Assembly: GCA_006212015.1 (NCBI GenBank) | Contig: SDAY01000006.1 | Span: 1 to 41,472 of the forward strand | DNA length: 41,472 bases | Source of the DNA: Halothiobacillaceae bacterium | GTDB taxonomy: Bacteria; Pseudomonadota; Gammaproteobacteria; Halothiobacillales; Halothiobacillaceae | Direction of reading: 5' to 3' | Shown: piece by piece, positions 1 through 10,999 of the stretch | Numbering within the stretch: the first letter of the stretch is position 1 | Layout of the letters: every line of letters starts with the position of its first letter | The notes under the pieces: model-generated | What the model saw: the letters and a program-made list of their open reading frames with translations, nothing else | Told to the model about the DNA's origin: nothing | Database searches by the model: none | Program-made: the position numbers and the translations under genes

Positions 1-73
1 CGGCTGGAAGAACGCCAACCTGCCGTGGTCCTACGAGATGAACAAGGACACGATGTACTACATCCTGAACTGA
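1..73 (+). CDS. 3' end of an unidentified gene (partial)
   Basis: An open frame enters the window from the left and stops at the TGA at 71-73. Only the last 23 residues are visible (ending NKDTMYYILN), rich in tyrosine and tryptophan. They are too short to assign a family. A clear intrinsic terminator follows about 20 bases later, which supports this being the true end of a gene and of a transcript. Confidence 0.6.
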   Translation, partial: GWKNANLPWSYEMNKDTMYYILN

Positions 74-93
74 TCCCCGCGCGCCCCGCGAAC

Positions 94-128
94 AACCCCG
101 CCTCGGCCCTGCCCGGCGGGGTTTTTCT
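94..128 (+). terminator. Rho-independent terminator
   Basis: Perfect 9-bp inverted repeat AACCCCGCC (94-102) / GGCGGGGTT (115-123) with a 12-base loop, running into a T-tract (122-126). It ends the transcript of the partial gene before it and separates it from the PhnD-like/kinase operon. Confidence 0.85.
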
Positions 129-197
129 TGTCCATGCTTGACGCATCCAGCGCACCCGTCGAGGATGACGGAAAGAACATCCCAGAATTGCGACCTC

Positions 198-1040
198 ATG
201 CACCTTCTCCCCCTACTTGCTGCCCTGCTCGGGCTGATTCCGGCCGCGATGGCCGCCGAACCGCCGCTGCGCTTCGCCCCCCTGCCGATGGTGAGCCAGG
301 AGGCGATGGTGCAGGAATACATCGGCCCGGTGCGCTACCTGGAGGAAAAGGCCGGTCGCGCGATCAAGCTCGTCTACACCAAGGACTACCAAGAGCTCAT
401 CGAGCGCTTCCGCCGCGACGAGATCGACCTTGCCTATGTCGGCCCGCTGCCCTACGTGATGCTCAGCCAGGGCTTCGACGCCGCCACCCCCCTGGTCCGC
501 TTCCTCGAACCCGACGGACGCGACAGCTACACCTGCGCCCTGGTGGTGTTCGGCAACAACCCCCTGCCCCCCGGCGGGATGCGGGGCAAGCGCCTGGCCC
601 TGCCCGATCCGCTTTCGACCTGCGGCGACGTCGGCATGGGCGCCATCCTGGGCCAGGCGGGCGTGCCCCTGCGCGAGACGCGGCGCAGCCACCTCGACCG
701 GCACGACGCCGTCGCCATGGCGGTCATCCTCGACCAGGCGGACGCCGGCGGGCTGAAGACCTCCATCGCGCGCAAATACGCCTCGCTCGGCCTCAATGTC
801 TTGACCGAGAGCCCCCCGGTGCCGGGCTTCGTGCTCGTGGCCAACCGGCACACCGTGCCCGCCGAGACGCGCCGCCTGCTGCGCGAGGCCCTGCTGGACC
901 TGCACCCGAGGGACAACCCCGCCGATGCCGAACTCATGCGCGGCTGGGGCGGCAACATGCGGCATGGTGCCGTGCCGTCCTCCGACACCGACTTCGACAC
1001 CCTGCGCCAGCAGTGGACCCAGACCGAGATGGATCGCTGA
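198..1040 (+). CDS. PhnD-like periplasmic phosphate/phosphonate-type binding protein, probably sensory
   Basis: 280 residues from the ATG at 198. The product resembles the PhnD/TctC-like type 2 periplasmic binding proteins of phosphite/phosphonate ABC transporters: the mature chain opens with PLRFAPLP, followed by a long-axis helix (YLEEKAGRAIKLVYTKDYQEL) and the DLAYVGPLPYV segment that lines the ligand pocket in this family. The ATG at 198 was chosen because it yields a clean signal peptide (MHLLPLLAALLGLIPAAMAA). In-frame starts at 138 (TTG) and 165 (ATG) would add a polar extension. No ABC permease or ATPase gene is nearby. The next gene, 3 bases downstream, is a hybrid histidine kinase, so the protein probably presents a ligand to the kinase sensor domain rather than serving uptake. 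The ligand is unknown. The start is the least certain part of the call. Confidence 0.8.
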   Translation: MHLLPLLAALLGLIPAAMAAEPPLRFAPLPMVSQEAMVQEYIGPVRYLEEKAGRAIKLVYTKDYQELIERFRRDEIDLAYVGPLPYVMLSQGFDAATPLVRFLEPDGRDSYTCALVVFGNNPLPPGGMRGKRLALPDPLSTCGDVGMGAILGQAGVPLRETRRSHLDRHDAVAMAVILDQADAGGLKTSIARKYASLGLNVLTESPPVPGFVLVANRHTVPAETRRLLREALLDLHPRDNPADAELMRGWGGNMRHGAVPSSDTDFDTLRQQWTQTEMDR

Positions 1041-1043
1041 ACC

Positions 1044-4591
<3,548 letters not shown>

Positions 4592-4595
<4 letters not shown>

Positions 4596-5821
4596 CATCC
4601 CCAGCCATCACGCCGGTGCTCATCGCGGAGGATGACGCCCCCACCCGCAAGCTGCTCGCCGCGCTCCTGCACAAGCTCGGCTTTTCCCCAATCGAAGTCC
4701 GTGATGGCCTCGAGGCCCTGGAGACGATGGAGACATCCGGCATCCACATCGTGATCAGCGACTGGGACATGCCCGGCATGGACGGGCCGACCCTCTGCCA
4801 GACCCTCCGTGAGCGCCACCCTGGGCGTTTCATCTACATCGTCATGCTGACAGGCCGCGAAGACGCTGGCGCGCACATGAGCGCCCTGGACGCCGGGGCG
4901 GATGACTTCATTCGCAAGCCCATCAGCACGGCCGAACTAAGGGCGAGGCTGCGGACCGCCCAGCGCATGCTGACGCTGCACAGCGATCTGGCCATCCGCA
5001 ACCAGAAGCTGAACATGGCCCATGCCTTCCTGAGCAAGGAGCTGGCCTCGGCCCAGAAGGTCCAGTTCGACCTGCTGCCGAAGCCCGCCTCCCTCGGCGC
5101 CGCCACCTTCGACTGGATACTCGACCCCTCCTGCTACATCGGGGGCGACACGTTCGACTACTTCATGGTCAACGACCGCCTGGCGGCGCTCTACATCCTC
5201 GACGTGTCCGGACATGGCGTCGCCGCGGCCATGCTGGCCTTCACCGCGCACACCCGCCTGATGTACACCCCCCAGCAGATTGCCGCCGTGGCGGAAAAGG
5301 GGGAGGGGATCGAGATCATCGTTCGCGAGGTGGTCACCGGCATCAACCGCCATTTCCTTTCGATGAAGGACACCGGTCACTACATGACCATGATCTTCGG
5401 CATCCTCGACACGGAGACCGGCCAGCTCTGTCTCGCCCAATCCGGACACCCGCCGCCCCTGCTCCTCGCGGACGCGGACACCATCGCCCAGCCGCTGGGG
5501 ACCGGCGGGCTGGCCATCGGCATGTTCGAGTTCGACCCCGGTGATGTCGAGGTTTCGAACCTGACCCTGCCCCACGGCAGCCGCTTGTTCCTCTATTCCG
5601 ACGGGGTCACCGAGTGCGAGTCCCCTGCGGGGGATCCGTACGGCCAGGATCGCCTGGGCGCGCGACTCGGCGCCCTCTCCCGCTTGTCGCTCCATGAGGC
5701 CCTCGCAAGCCTCAAGGACGACCTGCTGGCATGGCGGGGCAGCGACCTGCCCGAGGACGACGTGACCGTGATCGCCATGGAATTCGGAACCCCGGGGCCT
5801 TGCGCCCTTGACCGGGCATGA
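4592..5821 (+). CDS. Response regulator with PP2C (SpoIIE/RsbU-type) serine phosphatase output
   Basis: 409 residues. The N-terminal receiver (about 5-120) has acidic residues in IAEDDAPTRK, acceptor D57 in SDWDMPGMDG, and the conserved lysine in FIRKPIS. After a helical linker (about 125-165) comes a PP2C/SpoIIE phosphatase domain (about 170-400). Its metal-binding motifs are intact: GGDTFDY, DVSGHGVAAAM, SDGVTE and EDDVTV. This is the RsbU/HsbR-like class, in which phosphorylation of the receiver controls removal of phosphate from a STAS protein. The STAS gene lies 186 bases downstream. The start codon overlaps the stop of the kinase gene (ATGA), indicating translational coupling. The kinase and this protein are inferred to be a cognate pair because all catalytic residues are retained and the genes overlap. 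Confidence 0.95.
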
Positions 5822-5823
5822 CT

Positions 5824-5856
5824 CGCCTGGCCGCCAGGGGGATGCACGGCCAGGCG
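5824..5856 (+). terminator. Hairpin after the phosphatase gene, possible terminator or attenuator
   Basis: Perfect 9-bp inverted repeat CGCCTGGCC (5824-5832) / GGCCAGGCG (5848-5856) with a 15-base loop, starting 3 bases after the stop at 5821. No T-tract follows, so it may be a weak terminator, an RNA-stabilising end or an attenuator between the signalling operon and the STAS operon. Confidence 0.45.
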
Positions 5857-5870
5857 GGTGCGCGAGGGTA

Positions 5871-5899
5871 TTGTTCAGGCCCCCCTCCAACCGTATGAT
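5871..5899 (+). promoter_or_regulatory. Sigma70-like promoter of the STAS/polysaccharide operon
   Basis: -35 TTGTTC (5871-5876), 17-base spacer, -10 TATGAT (5894-5899). Predicted transcription starts near 5906, about 100 bases before the STAS start codon. It is the best promoter match between 1 and 18243, and so the likely source of the whole downstream operon. The leader (about 5906-6000) is very GC-rich and may fold. Confidence 0.6.
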
Positions 5900-6007
5900 G
5901 AAGACGGCGGGGTTGATCCGGGCCCGTCCGCCCATCGGTCAGGAGCCTCGCCATTCCTACGGCGGGCGGGCAGGCAGACCGGCCGTCCATACACAAGGGA
6001 AACGCAC

Positions 6008-6346
6008 ATGCACACTGAAATCAGCCAAGTTGATGGCATCAGCATCGTCCGCATTCAGGAAAAGCGCATTGACGCGGCGCGGGCCTCTGACTTCAGGGCG
6101 ATGTTCCAGGAGCTCATTCAAGCGGGTCACAGGCGCATCGCCCTGGACCTCAGCAAGGTTGAGTTCATGGATTCAAGCGGTCTTGGCGCGCTCGTGGGAG
6201 GGCTGAAGCTCATGGGCGACAAGGGTGATCTGGCCCTGTTTGGGGTGACCGGGCTTGTAGAGAGCCTGTTCCGCCTGACGCGCATGGACAAAATCTTCCC
6301 CATCCTGGGAAACGAAGCCGACACGCTCGATCGACTGCGTACCTGA
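6008..6346 (+). CDS. STAS-domain anti-sigma-factor antagonist (RsbV/SpoIIAA-like)
   Basis: 112 residues forming a single STAS domain. The hallmark EFMDSSGLGALVGG surrounds the phosphorylatable serine (S56 or S57), and the fold pattern RIALDLSKV / GDLALFGV is typical of RsbV and SpoIIAA. The ATG at 6008 is preceded by AAGGGA (5995-6000) at good spacing; an upstream in-frame start at 5858 would add a non-conserved tail and was not used. In this family the unphosphorylated protein binds the RsbW-type kinase and frees its partner; phosphorylation by that kinase inactivates it, and a PP2C phosphatase reverses this. Both partners are encoded next door (phosphatase upstream, kinase 75 bases downstream), so a complete partner-switching module is present. 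Confidence 0.93.
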   Translation: MHTEISQVDGISIVRIQEKRIDAARASDFRAMFQELIQAGHRRIALDLSKVEFMDSSGLGALVGGLKLMGDKGDLALFGVTGLVESLFRLTRMDKIFPILGNEADTLDRLRT

Positions 6347-6421
6347 ACGGGCGAAGGACGAGCGACGCGCTCCATGGCGTGCGCCGCCCATGGATCCGGA
6401 ACGCATTGATGGAGGTGCGTC

Positions 6422-6874
6422 ATGGACATGCCAAGGCATCATCTGGAACTCACCAGCCGACTCGAACATCTTGCGGGCGCCTCGGAAGCGTTGCGTGCGT
6501 TTTGCGCCAACCTGCCCATCCCCCCGTCCGATCTCGACAGGCTGGATCTCGCATTGACGGAAGCGCTCACCAATGTCATCGAGCATGCGTACAAGCTCGA
6601 AGAACACCATTCGATTCACCTCGACTTCCTCCGGGGAGAGCGCAACATCACCGTCGAGATTTCCGATGAAGGGCTCAGCCTTCCGCCGGAGATGCTGATA
6701 TCACCGCCGGTCGCGCGCGAGCTGGCCCGCGACAACCTCGATGCCCTCCCGGAGGGCGGCTGGGGGCTGATGCTCATTTTTGAGCTCTGCGACAACGTCG
6801 AATATCAAACCCATGGGGGGCGGAACAAGCTGCGGCTTCATGTCAATTTCACCCAGAACCCGAGGCCATCCTGA
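6422..6874 (+). CDS. RsbW-like serine kinase / anti-sigma factor (HATPase_c_2)
   Basis: 150 residues, the usual size for RsbW/SpoIIAB-type GHKL kinases. The N box is E47-x3-N51 (EALTNVIEHAYK); the G1 box is ISDEGLSL and the G2 box is GWGLMLI. The ribosome-binding site GGAGGT (6411-6416) lies 5 bases before the ATG at 6422. The predicted role is ATP-dependent phosphorylation of the STAS protein encoded just before it and sequestration of a target when the STAS protein is phosphorylated. No sigma factor gene is present in the window, so the target is unknown: it could be a distant sigma factor or a non-sigma effector, as known for some proteobacterial partner-switch kinases. The stop overlaps the start of the GH2 gene (TGATG at 6872-6876), which ties the regulator to the polysaccharide genes. 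Confidence 0.9.
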   Translation: MDMPRHHLELTSRLEHLAGASEALRAFCANLPIPPSDLDRLDLALTEALTNVIEHAYKLEEHHSIHLDFLRGERNITVEISDEGLSLPPEMLISPPVARELARDNLDALPEGGWGLMLIFELCDNVEYQTHGGRNKLRLHVNFTQNPRPS

Positions 6875-9117
6875 TGCGCGCTCTTCGGCTTGCGCTGTTG
6901 ATGCTGATCGTGGCGGCGCACAGCGGATGCGCCAGCCATTCCACTCAGCTTCAGGATGCGGAGCCCCGGACACACGCCCTGAACGGTACATGGAGCTTCC
7001 TGGCCGGCGAACTTCGTCCCGCCGCGCCAGCCGCGGTGGATGCGGAAACCGGCTGGCGCGACATCCAGGTGCCGGACAACTGGTACCGCCAGGGGCATGA
7101 AATGCATGGCCGGGTCTGGTATCGGCGCACGTTCACGCTCAATGCCAAGGACATGGACAGGCATATCCGACTGGTCTTCAACGCCGTCGATTATGCCGCC
7201 GATGCATGGCTCAACGGACACCACCTCGGCCACCACGAGGGCTATTTCCAGCCCTTCGACTTCGACATCTCACGCCATGTCCGCCAGGGCGAGAACACCT
7301 TGCATGTCCTTGTAGACAGTCCCATCGAAGACCCCCTGCACGCCTGGTCGCTGCGCAAGCGGCTCATCAAGGGCATTTACAGCCACCACGACACCCGCCC
7401 GGGCGGTGCGTGGTCTCCACGCGGGCAGGAAAGGAACACAGGGGGCATCTGGGCCCCTGTCACCCTGGAACTATCCGATGCAGCCGCCGTGCGCACGCTG
7501 CGCGTCACGCCCCGTTCGCAAGCGGGCGGCGCCTGGACGACCCATGTCGATGCGGCCATCGGCGGTGAGGCCGACGCCATCTCCGAGGTCGAGGTCCACA
7601 TCAGACCAGAAAACTTCGATGGCGCGCCCATCGTGCAAATCCAGCCAGTTTCGCTCCGGCGCGGGGAGGGCCTGAGCCTCGACATTCCCATCCATCAACC
7701 GAAGCCATGGTGGCCGCGCGAACATGGCGCACCCAACCTGTACCGCCTGAGCCTGATCCTGCGCGATGGCCAGCGCATCCTTGATCGCAAGGAGACCGTC
7801 TTCGGCTACAGGACCTTCACGGTCGATCCCGTCACCCAGGCCTGGTTTGTCAACGGCAGGCGGCTGTTCATCCGCGGCACCAACTACATCTCGACCCAGT
7901 GGCTCGCGGAAATGGATGCCGCGCGCTATGCGCAGGATCTCCGCATGATGACCGAGGCGCATGTCAATGCCGTTCGGGTCCATGCACATATCGAGGCCCC
8001 CGCCTTTTACGAGGCCTGCGACCGCGCCGGAATGCTGGTGCTCCAGGACTTCCCGCTGCAATGGGGCTACAGCGACAGCGCCGACTTCCTGGCTGAGGCG
8101 CGCTCGCAAGCCCGCGACATGGTCGAGCACCTCCAGAACCATCCGTCCATCGCTGTGTGGTCCATGCACAATGAACCGCCATGGGATGCGTCCTGGATGA
8201 AATGGAAATATCCCGACTATGCGCCGGACCAGAACAGGATCCTCGACGACCTGCTCGAGCGCGATGTGTCGAGACTGGATTCGACGCGCGTGACGCACAA
8301 GGTATCGGCCACCTACGAGCACCCATGGTTTGGCTGGTACTCGGGCGACTGGAAGGATTATGGCAAACCCGCCGTGACGCCATGGATCACCGAGTATGGC
8401 GCGCAGGCCCTGCCGGAACTGGCCTCGCTTCGCCGCATCTTTAACGAGGACGAGCTCTGGCCCGACAACGATCAGGACTGGTCGAAATGGTCCTACCACA
8501 ACTTCCAGCGGCATGAAACCTTTGACCTCGCCAAGGTTCCGGCGGGAAGCCATATCGGCGAGTTCATCGCCAACACCCAGCAATACCAGGCGCGCTTGAT
8601 CAAGTTCGCTGCGGAATCCTATCGAAGGCAACGGTATCAGCCTGTCAGCGCGATCTTCCAGTTCATGTTCGTCGAGGACTGGCCCTCGATCAACTGGGGG
8701 ACGGTGGACTACTGGCGCATCCCCAAACCCGGCTATGAGGCGCTTAAAATCGCCTATCAGCCGGTACTCCCGGGCATCGATGGATTGCGTGACGCCTACG
8801 CGGCAGGGGAGCGCCTGAGCCTGCGCCCGTGGGGCATCAACGACCTGTGGCAGGACATCAGGAATGCACGCTACCAGCTCGACCTGCGCGCCGGAGAGCG
8901 TGTCCTGGTCCAGCGCGAGTGGGCGCTTGATCCTTTGGCCGCAGACGCAAGTCACGAGCTCGGGCCGCTGGAGATCGACACTGCGGGGTTCCAGCCGGGC
9001 GACTATGTACTGCTCACCCGCATCGTTTCCGCGGATGGACTCACCCTGGGACATAACCGTTATCCATTCACCATCACCCCGTCCACGCAGGCCCGGACGC
9101 CCGTGGCGCCACGATGA
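6874..9117 (+). CDS. Glycoside hydrolase family 2 lipoprotein
   Basis: 747 residues. The N terminus is a signal sequence ending in a probable lipobox with C19 (SGCAS). The residue after Cys is Ala rather than Asp, which by the Lol rule favours the outer membrane; His at -3 of the lipobox is atypical. A jelly-roll sugar-binding domain (about 35-210; VWYRRTF, YAADAWLNGHHLGHHEGYF), an Ig-like domain and a TIM barrel follow. The catalytic acid/base is E434 in SMHNEPPW and the nucleophile is E507 in WITEYGAQAL, both as in GH2 beta-galactosidases, beta-glucuronidases and beta-mannosidases. Substrate specificity cannot be read from the sequence. It sits between the RsbW-like regulator and the GH9 gene in a polysaccharide operon, so it probably trims or remodels the polymer at the cell surface. 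Confidence 0.9.
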   Translation: MRALRLALLMLIVAAHSGCASHSTQLQDAEPRTHALNGTWSFLAGELRPAAPAAVDAETGWRDIQVPDNWYRQGHEMHGRVWYRRTFTLNAKDMDRHIRLVFNAVDYAADAWLNGHHLGHHEGYFQPFDFDISRHVRQGENTLHVLVDSPIEDPLHAWSLRKRLIKGIYSHHDTRPGGAWSPRGQERNTGGIWAPVTLELSDAAAVRTLRVTPRSQAGGAWTTHVDAAIGGEADAISEVEVHIRPENFDGAPIVQIQPVSLRRGEGLSLDIPIHQPKPWWPREHGAPNLYRLSLILRDGQRILDRKETVFGYRTFTVDPVTQAWFVNGRRLFIRGTNYISTQWLAEMDAARYAQDLRMMTEAHVNAVRVHAHIEAPAFYEACDRAGMLVLQDFPLQWGYSDSADFLAEARSQARDMVEHLQNHPSIAVWSMHNEPPWDASWMKWKYPDYAPDQNRILDDLLERDVSRLDSTRVTHKVSATYEHPWFGWYSGDWKDYGKPAVTPWITEYGAQALPELASLRRIFNEDELWPDNDQDWSKWSYHNFQRHETFDLAKVPAGSHIGEFIANTQQYQARLIKFAAESYRRQRYQPVSAIFQFMFVEDWPSINWGTVDYWRIPKPGYEALKIAYQPVLPGIDGLRDAYAAGERLSLRPWGINDLWQDIRNARYQLDLRAGERVLVQREWALDPLAADASHELGPLEIDTAGFQPGDYVLLTRIVSADGLTLGHNRYPFTITPSTQARTPVAPR

Positions 9118-9272
9118 CAAGGAGCCAGGCCGGGAGCGCGCCACCTCAAGGCCCGGAAGGTCGCGCGGTGCGCCCCAAGCGGGACTTCATATCGGCCACG
9201 GGCTATCCCCGTGGTCCTTCCATAGACGCGGAGTGCATGCCTTGCCAGCGACACATCGAAGACATCAAGTGA
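9114..9272 (+). CDS. Candidate 52-residue small protein with a CxxC motif
   Basis: A short frame fills the gap between the GH2 and GH9 genes. Its ATG (9114) overlaps the GH2 stop as ATGA, and its TGA (9270-9272) overlaps the GTG start of GH9 as GTGA. The product starts MTRSQAGSAPPQ and carries ECMPCQRH near the C terminus. About 70% of third codon positions are G or C, broadly like its neighbours. Double start/stop coupling is the pattern of a translated gene, but chance cannot be excluded in a GC-rich gap of about 150 bases. It may be a real small protein, or a leader frame whose translation delivers ribosomes to the weakly initiated GH9 gene. No family is recognised. Confidence 0.35.
   Translation: MTRSQAGSAPPQGPEGRAVRPKRDFISATGYPRGPSIDAECMPCQRHIEDIK
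9196..9214 (+). other. Intra-operon hairpin before the GH9 gene
   Basis: Perfect 7-bp stem CCACGGG (9196-9202) / CCCGTGG (9208-9214) with a 5-base loop, located about 55 bases before the GH9 start and inside the candidate small gene. It could be an RNA processing or stabilising element. No T-tract follows, so a terminator is unlikely. Confidence 0.3.
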
Positions 9273-10996
9273 GGCCGCAGCTCCTAGCCTGGCTCATGAT
9301 GATATGCGGCGGCCTTGCCGGCCACTCCGCGCAGGCCGACGAATCCGTCCCTCCGCCATCTCCCCATGTTGGCGGCATCATGGTGAATCAGGCCGGGTAC
9401 ATGAACGGCCTGCCCAAGACTGCCCTGCTGTTGAACAGCGATGATGCGCCGGTCCTGCTCAGGCATGCGGACACCAACAAGGTTGCTGAACTGATCGTCC
9501 CCGCGCCCCCCCGCATCGTCGACGGGATGAGCATTCGCGAAGTCTCCTTCGGCGCCCTCAGGACGCACGGACGCTATCGCCTGACCCAGGGCGCGCTCCA
9601 TTCCCCCGCATTCGAAATAGGGCCATGGCCCTATGCCGGGGTGTCGAACCTGCTGATGCGCGCGTACTATCTGCAACGCTGCGGCGTCGCCATCCATGAC
9701 CAAAAGACCGGACTGAAGCACGCGGCATGTCACCTTGGGGACGGGGTCATCGCGCATGCCGATGCGATCAATGCCAAGGGCGCGCCCTGGCCCGCCATGG
9801 GCGGCTGGCACGACGCCGGGGACTACGGAAAGTACATTGCGCCGGCTGCCGTCACCGTTGCTCGACTGCTTGATATCTACGAAAGGCGTCCGGATCGCTA
9901 TCCGGATGGCCAGCTTGACATCCCCGAGTCCGGCAACGGCAAGCCCGACCTGCTCGACGAGGTGCGCTACGAGCTGGACTGGATGCTGCGGATGCAGCGC
10001 CAGGATGGCGCGGTCTACCGCAAACTGTCCGGCGCCCGCTGGCCCGAGGAGGCCGGGCCGGAGCGCGATCATCAGCCACGCCTCGTCTATGGCATTTCCA
10101 GCCCCGAAACGGGCAAGTTCGCAGCCGTCATGGCGCAAGCCGCCCGCGTATACAGAAAAACGGACCGCGATCTTTCCGAGCGGTGCCTCATGGCCGCGCG
10201 CAAGGCCTGGCACTGGCTGGAGCAAAATCCGGACATGCGCGTCGACCACCGGCCGGGCGACGACGCCGGGTCGGGCGGCTACATGGCGTCCGACATCGAT
10301 GGAGAGGCCGCGCTCCATACGGACAGGGATGACCGCCTGGCGGCCGCCGGCGAACTCTTTGTCACCACCGGTGAAATCCCTTTCCTGGAGGTCGTGCAGG
10401 CCCTCGCCCCCTCCTCGCCCTACACGCTGTTCGAGTGGAAAGACCACTCGGCGCTCGTCCTCTGGACCCTGCTTCAGCATCCGGACAAACGCCTGGACGA
10501 GCTGCGTCCGATCATCAAGTCGCGCCTTCTTGAACGGGCCTCCGCCATACTCCAGCGCGTGCACAACCACCCCTTCAGGCTCGCCAATACCCGGTTCATT
10601 TGGGGTTCGAACAAAATGACTGCGGAGGAGGGCATCACCTTGCTGCATGCCTACACCCTGACCGGCGACAAGGTCTATCGCGACGCTGCGGCGGATCAAG
10701 TACATTACCTGCTGGGCCGCAACGCCTTCGGGATCAGTTTTGTCAGCGGGGTGGGCGAACGGCCCGTGCGGCGGGTGAACCATATCCTGAGCCGCAATAC
10801 CGGCATGTACATCCCGGGGCTGCTGGTCGGCGGTCCGAACGATAGCGCCCAGGATGGCGTCGCCCCCAAGGGCCTGGGCATGTTGAGTTATTTGGACCAC
10901 GACCACTCCTACGCCACCAACGAATTCGCCATTGATTACAACGCGGCGCTGATCGGCCTCATCGAGCTGCTTGGCTCCACACTGAACGGAGACTGA
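9269..10996 (+). CDS. Secreted glycoside hydrolase family 9 endoglucanase-like enzyme
   Basis: 575 residues from GTG at 9269, which gives a good signal peptide (MRPQLLAWLMMICGGLAGHSAQA, cut before DES). The frame is open further upstream, but that extension overlaps the GH2 gene and reads as low-complexity arginine-rich sequence. Domains: an N-terminal Ig-like CelD_N domain (about 35-115; IMVNQAGYMNGLPKTALLL), then the (alpha/alpha)6 GH9 barrel. The catalytic aspartates are in GGWHDAGDYGKYI (D182, D185), and the catalytic acid is E552 in TNEFAIDYNAAL, matching the GH9 signature. GH9 enzymes cleave beta-1,4-glucans. In bacterial cellulose loci a periplasmic endoglucanase (BcsZ, GH8) assists export, and this protein may fill the same role for the adjacent BcsA-like synthase. 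The stop is 3 bases before the synthase start. Confidence 0.92.
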   Translation: MRPQLLAWLMMICGGLAGHSAQADESVPPPSPHVGGIMVNQAGYMNGLPKTALLLNSDDAPVLLRHADTNKVAELIVPAPPRIVDGMSIREVSFGALRTHGRYRLTQGALHSPAFEIGPWPYAGVSNLLMRAYYLQRCGVAIHDQKTGLKHAACHLGDGVIAHADAINAKGAPWPAMGGWHDAGDYGKYIAPAAVTVARLLDIYERRPDRYPDGQLDIPESGNGKPDLLDEVRYELDWMLRMQRQDGAVYRKLSGARWPEEAGPERDHQPRLVYGISSPETGKFAAVMAQAARVYRKTDRDLSERCLMAARKAWHWLEQNPDMRVDHRPGDDAGSGGYMASDIDGEAALHTDRDDRLAAAGELFVTTGEIPFLEVVQALAPSSPYTLFEWKDHSALVLWTLLQHPDKRLDELRPIIKSRLLERASAILQRVHNHPFRLANTRFIWGSNKMTAEEGITLLHAYTLTGDKVYRDAAADQVHYLLGRNAFGISFVSGVGERPVRRVNHILSRNTGMYIPGLLVGGPNDSAQDGVAPKGLGMLSYLDHDHSYATNEFAIDYNAALIGLIELLGSTLNGD

Positions 10997-10999
10997 TCC

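Noticed and set aside
198-1040. A phosphonate uptake system
   Set aside because: Only a binding protein is present; the neighbours are signalling genes, with no permease or ATPase.
5858-6007. Upstream-extended STAS protein (162 residues)
   Set aside because: The extension lacks conserved features and would include the predicted promoter region. The ATG at 6008 has a good ribosome-binding site and matches the family start.
8864-9268. Longer N terminus for the GH9 protein
   Set aside because: It would overlap the GH2 gene by about 250 bases and adds arginine/proline-rich sequence with no signal peptide. The GTG at 9269 gives a proper one.
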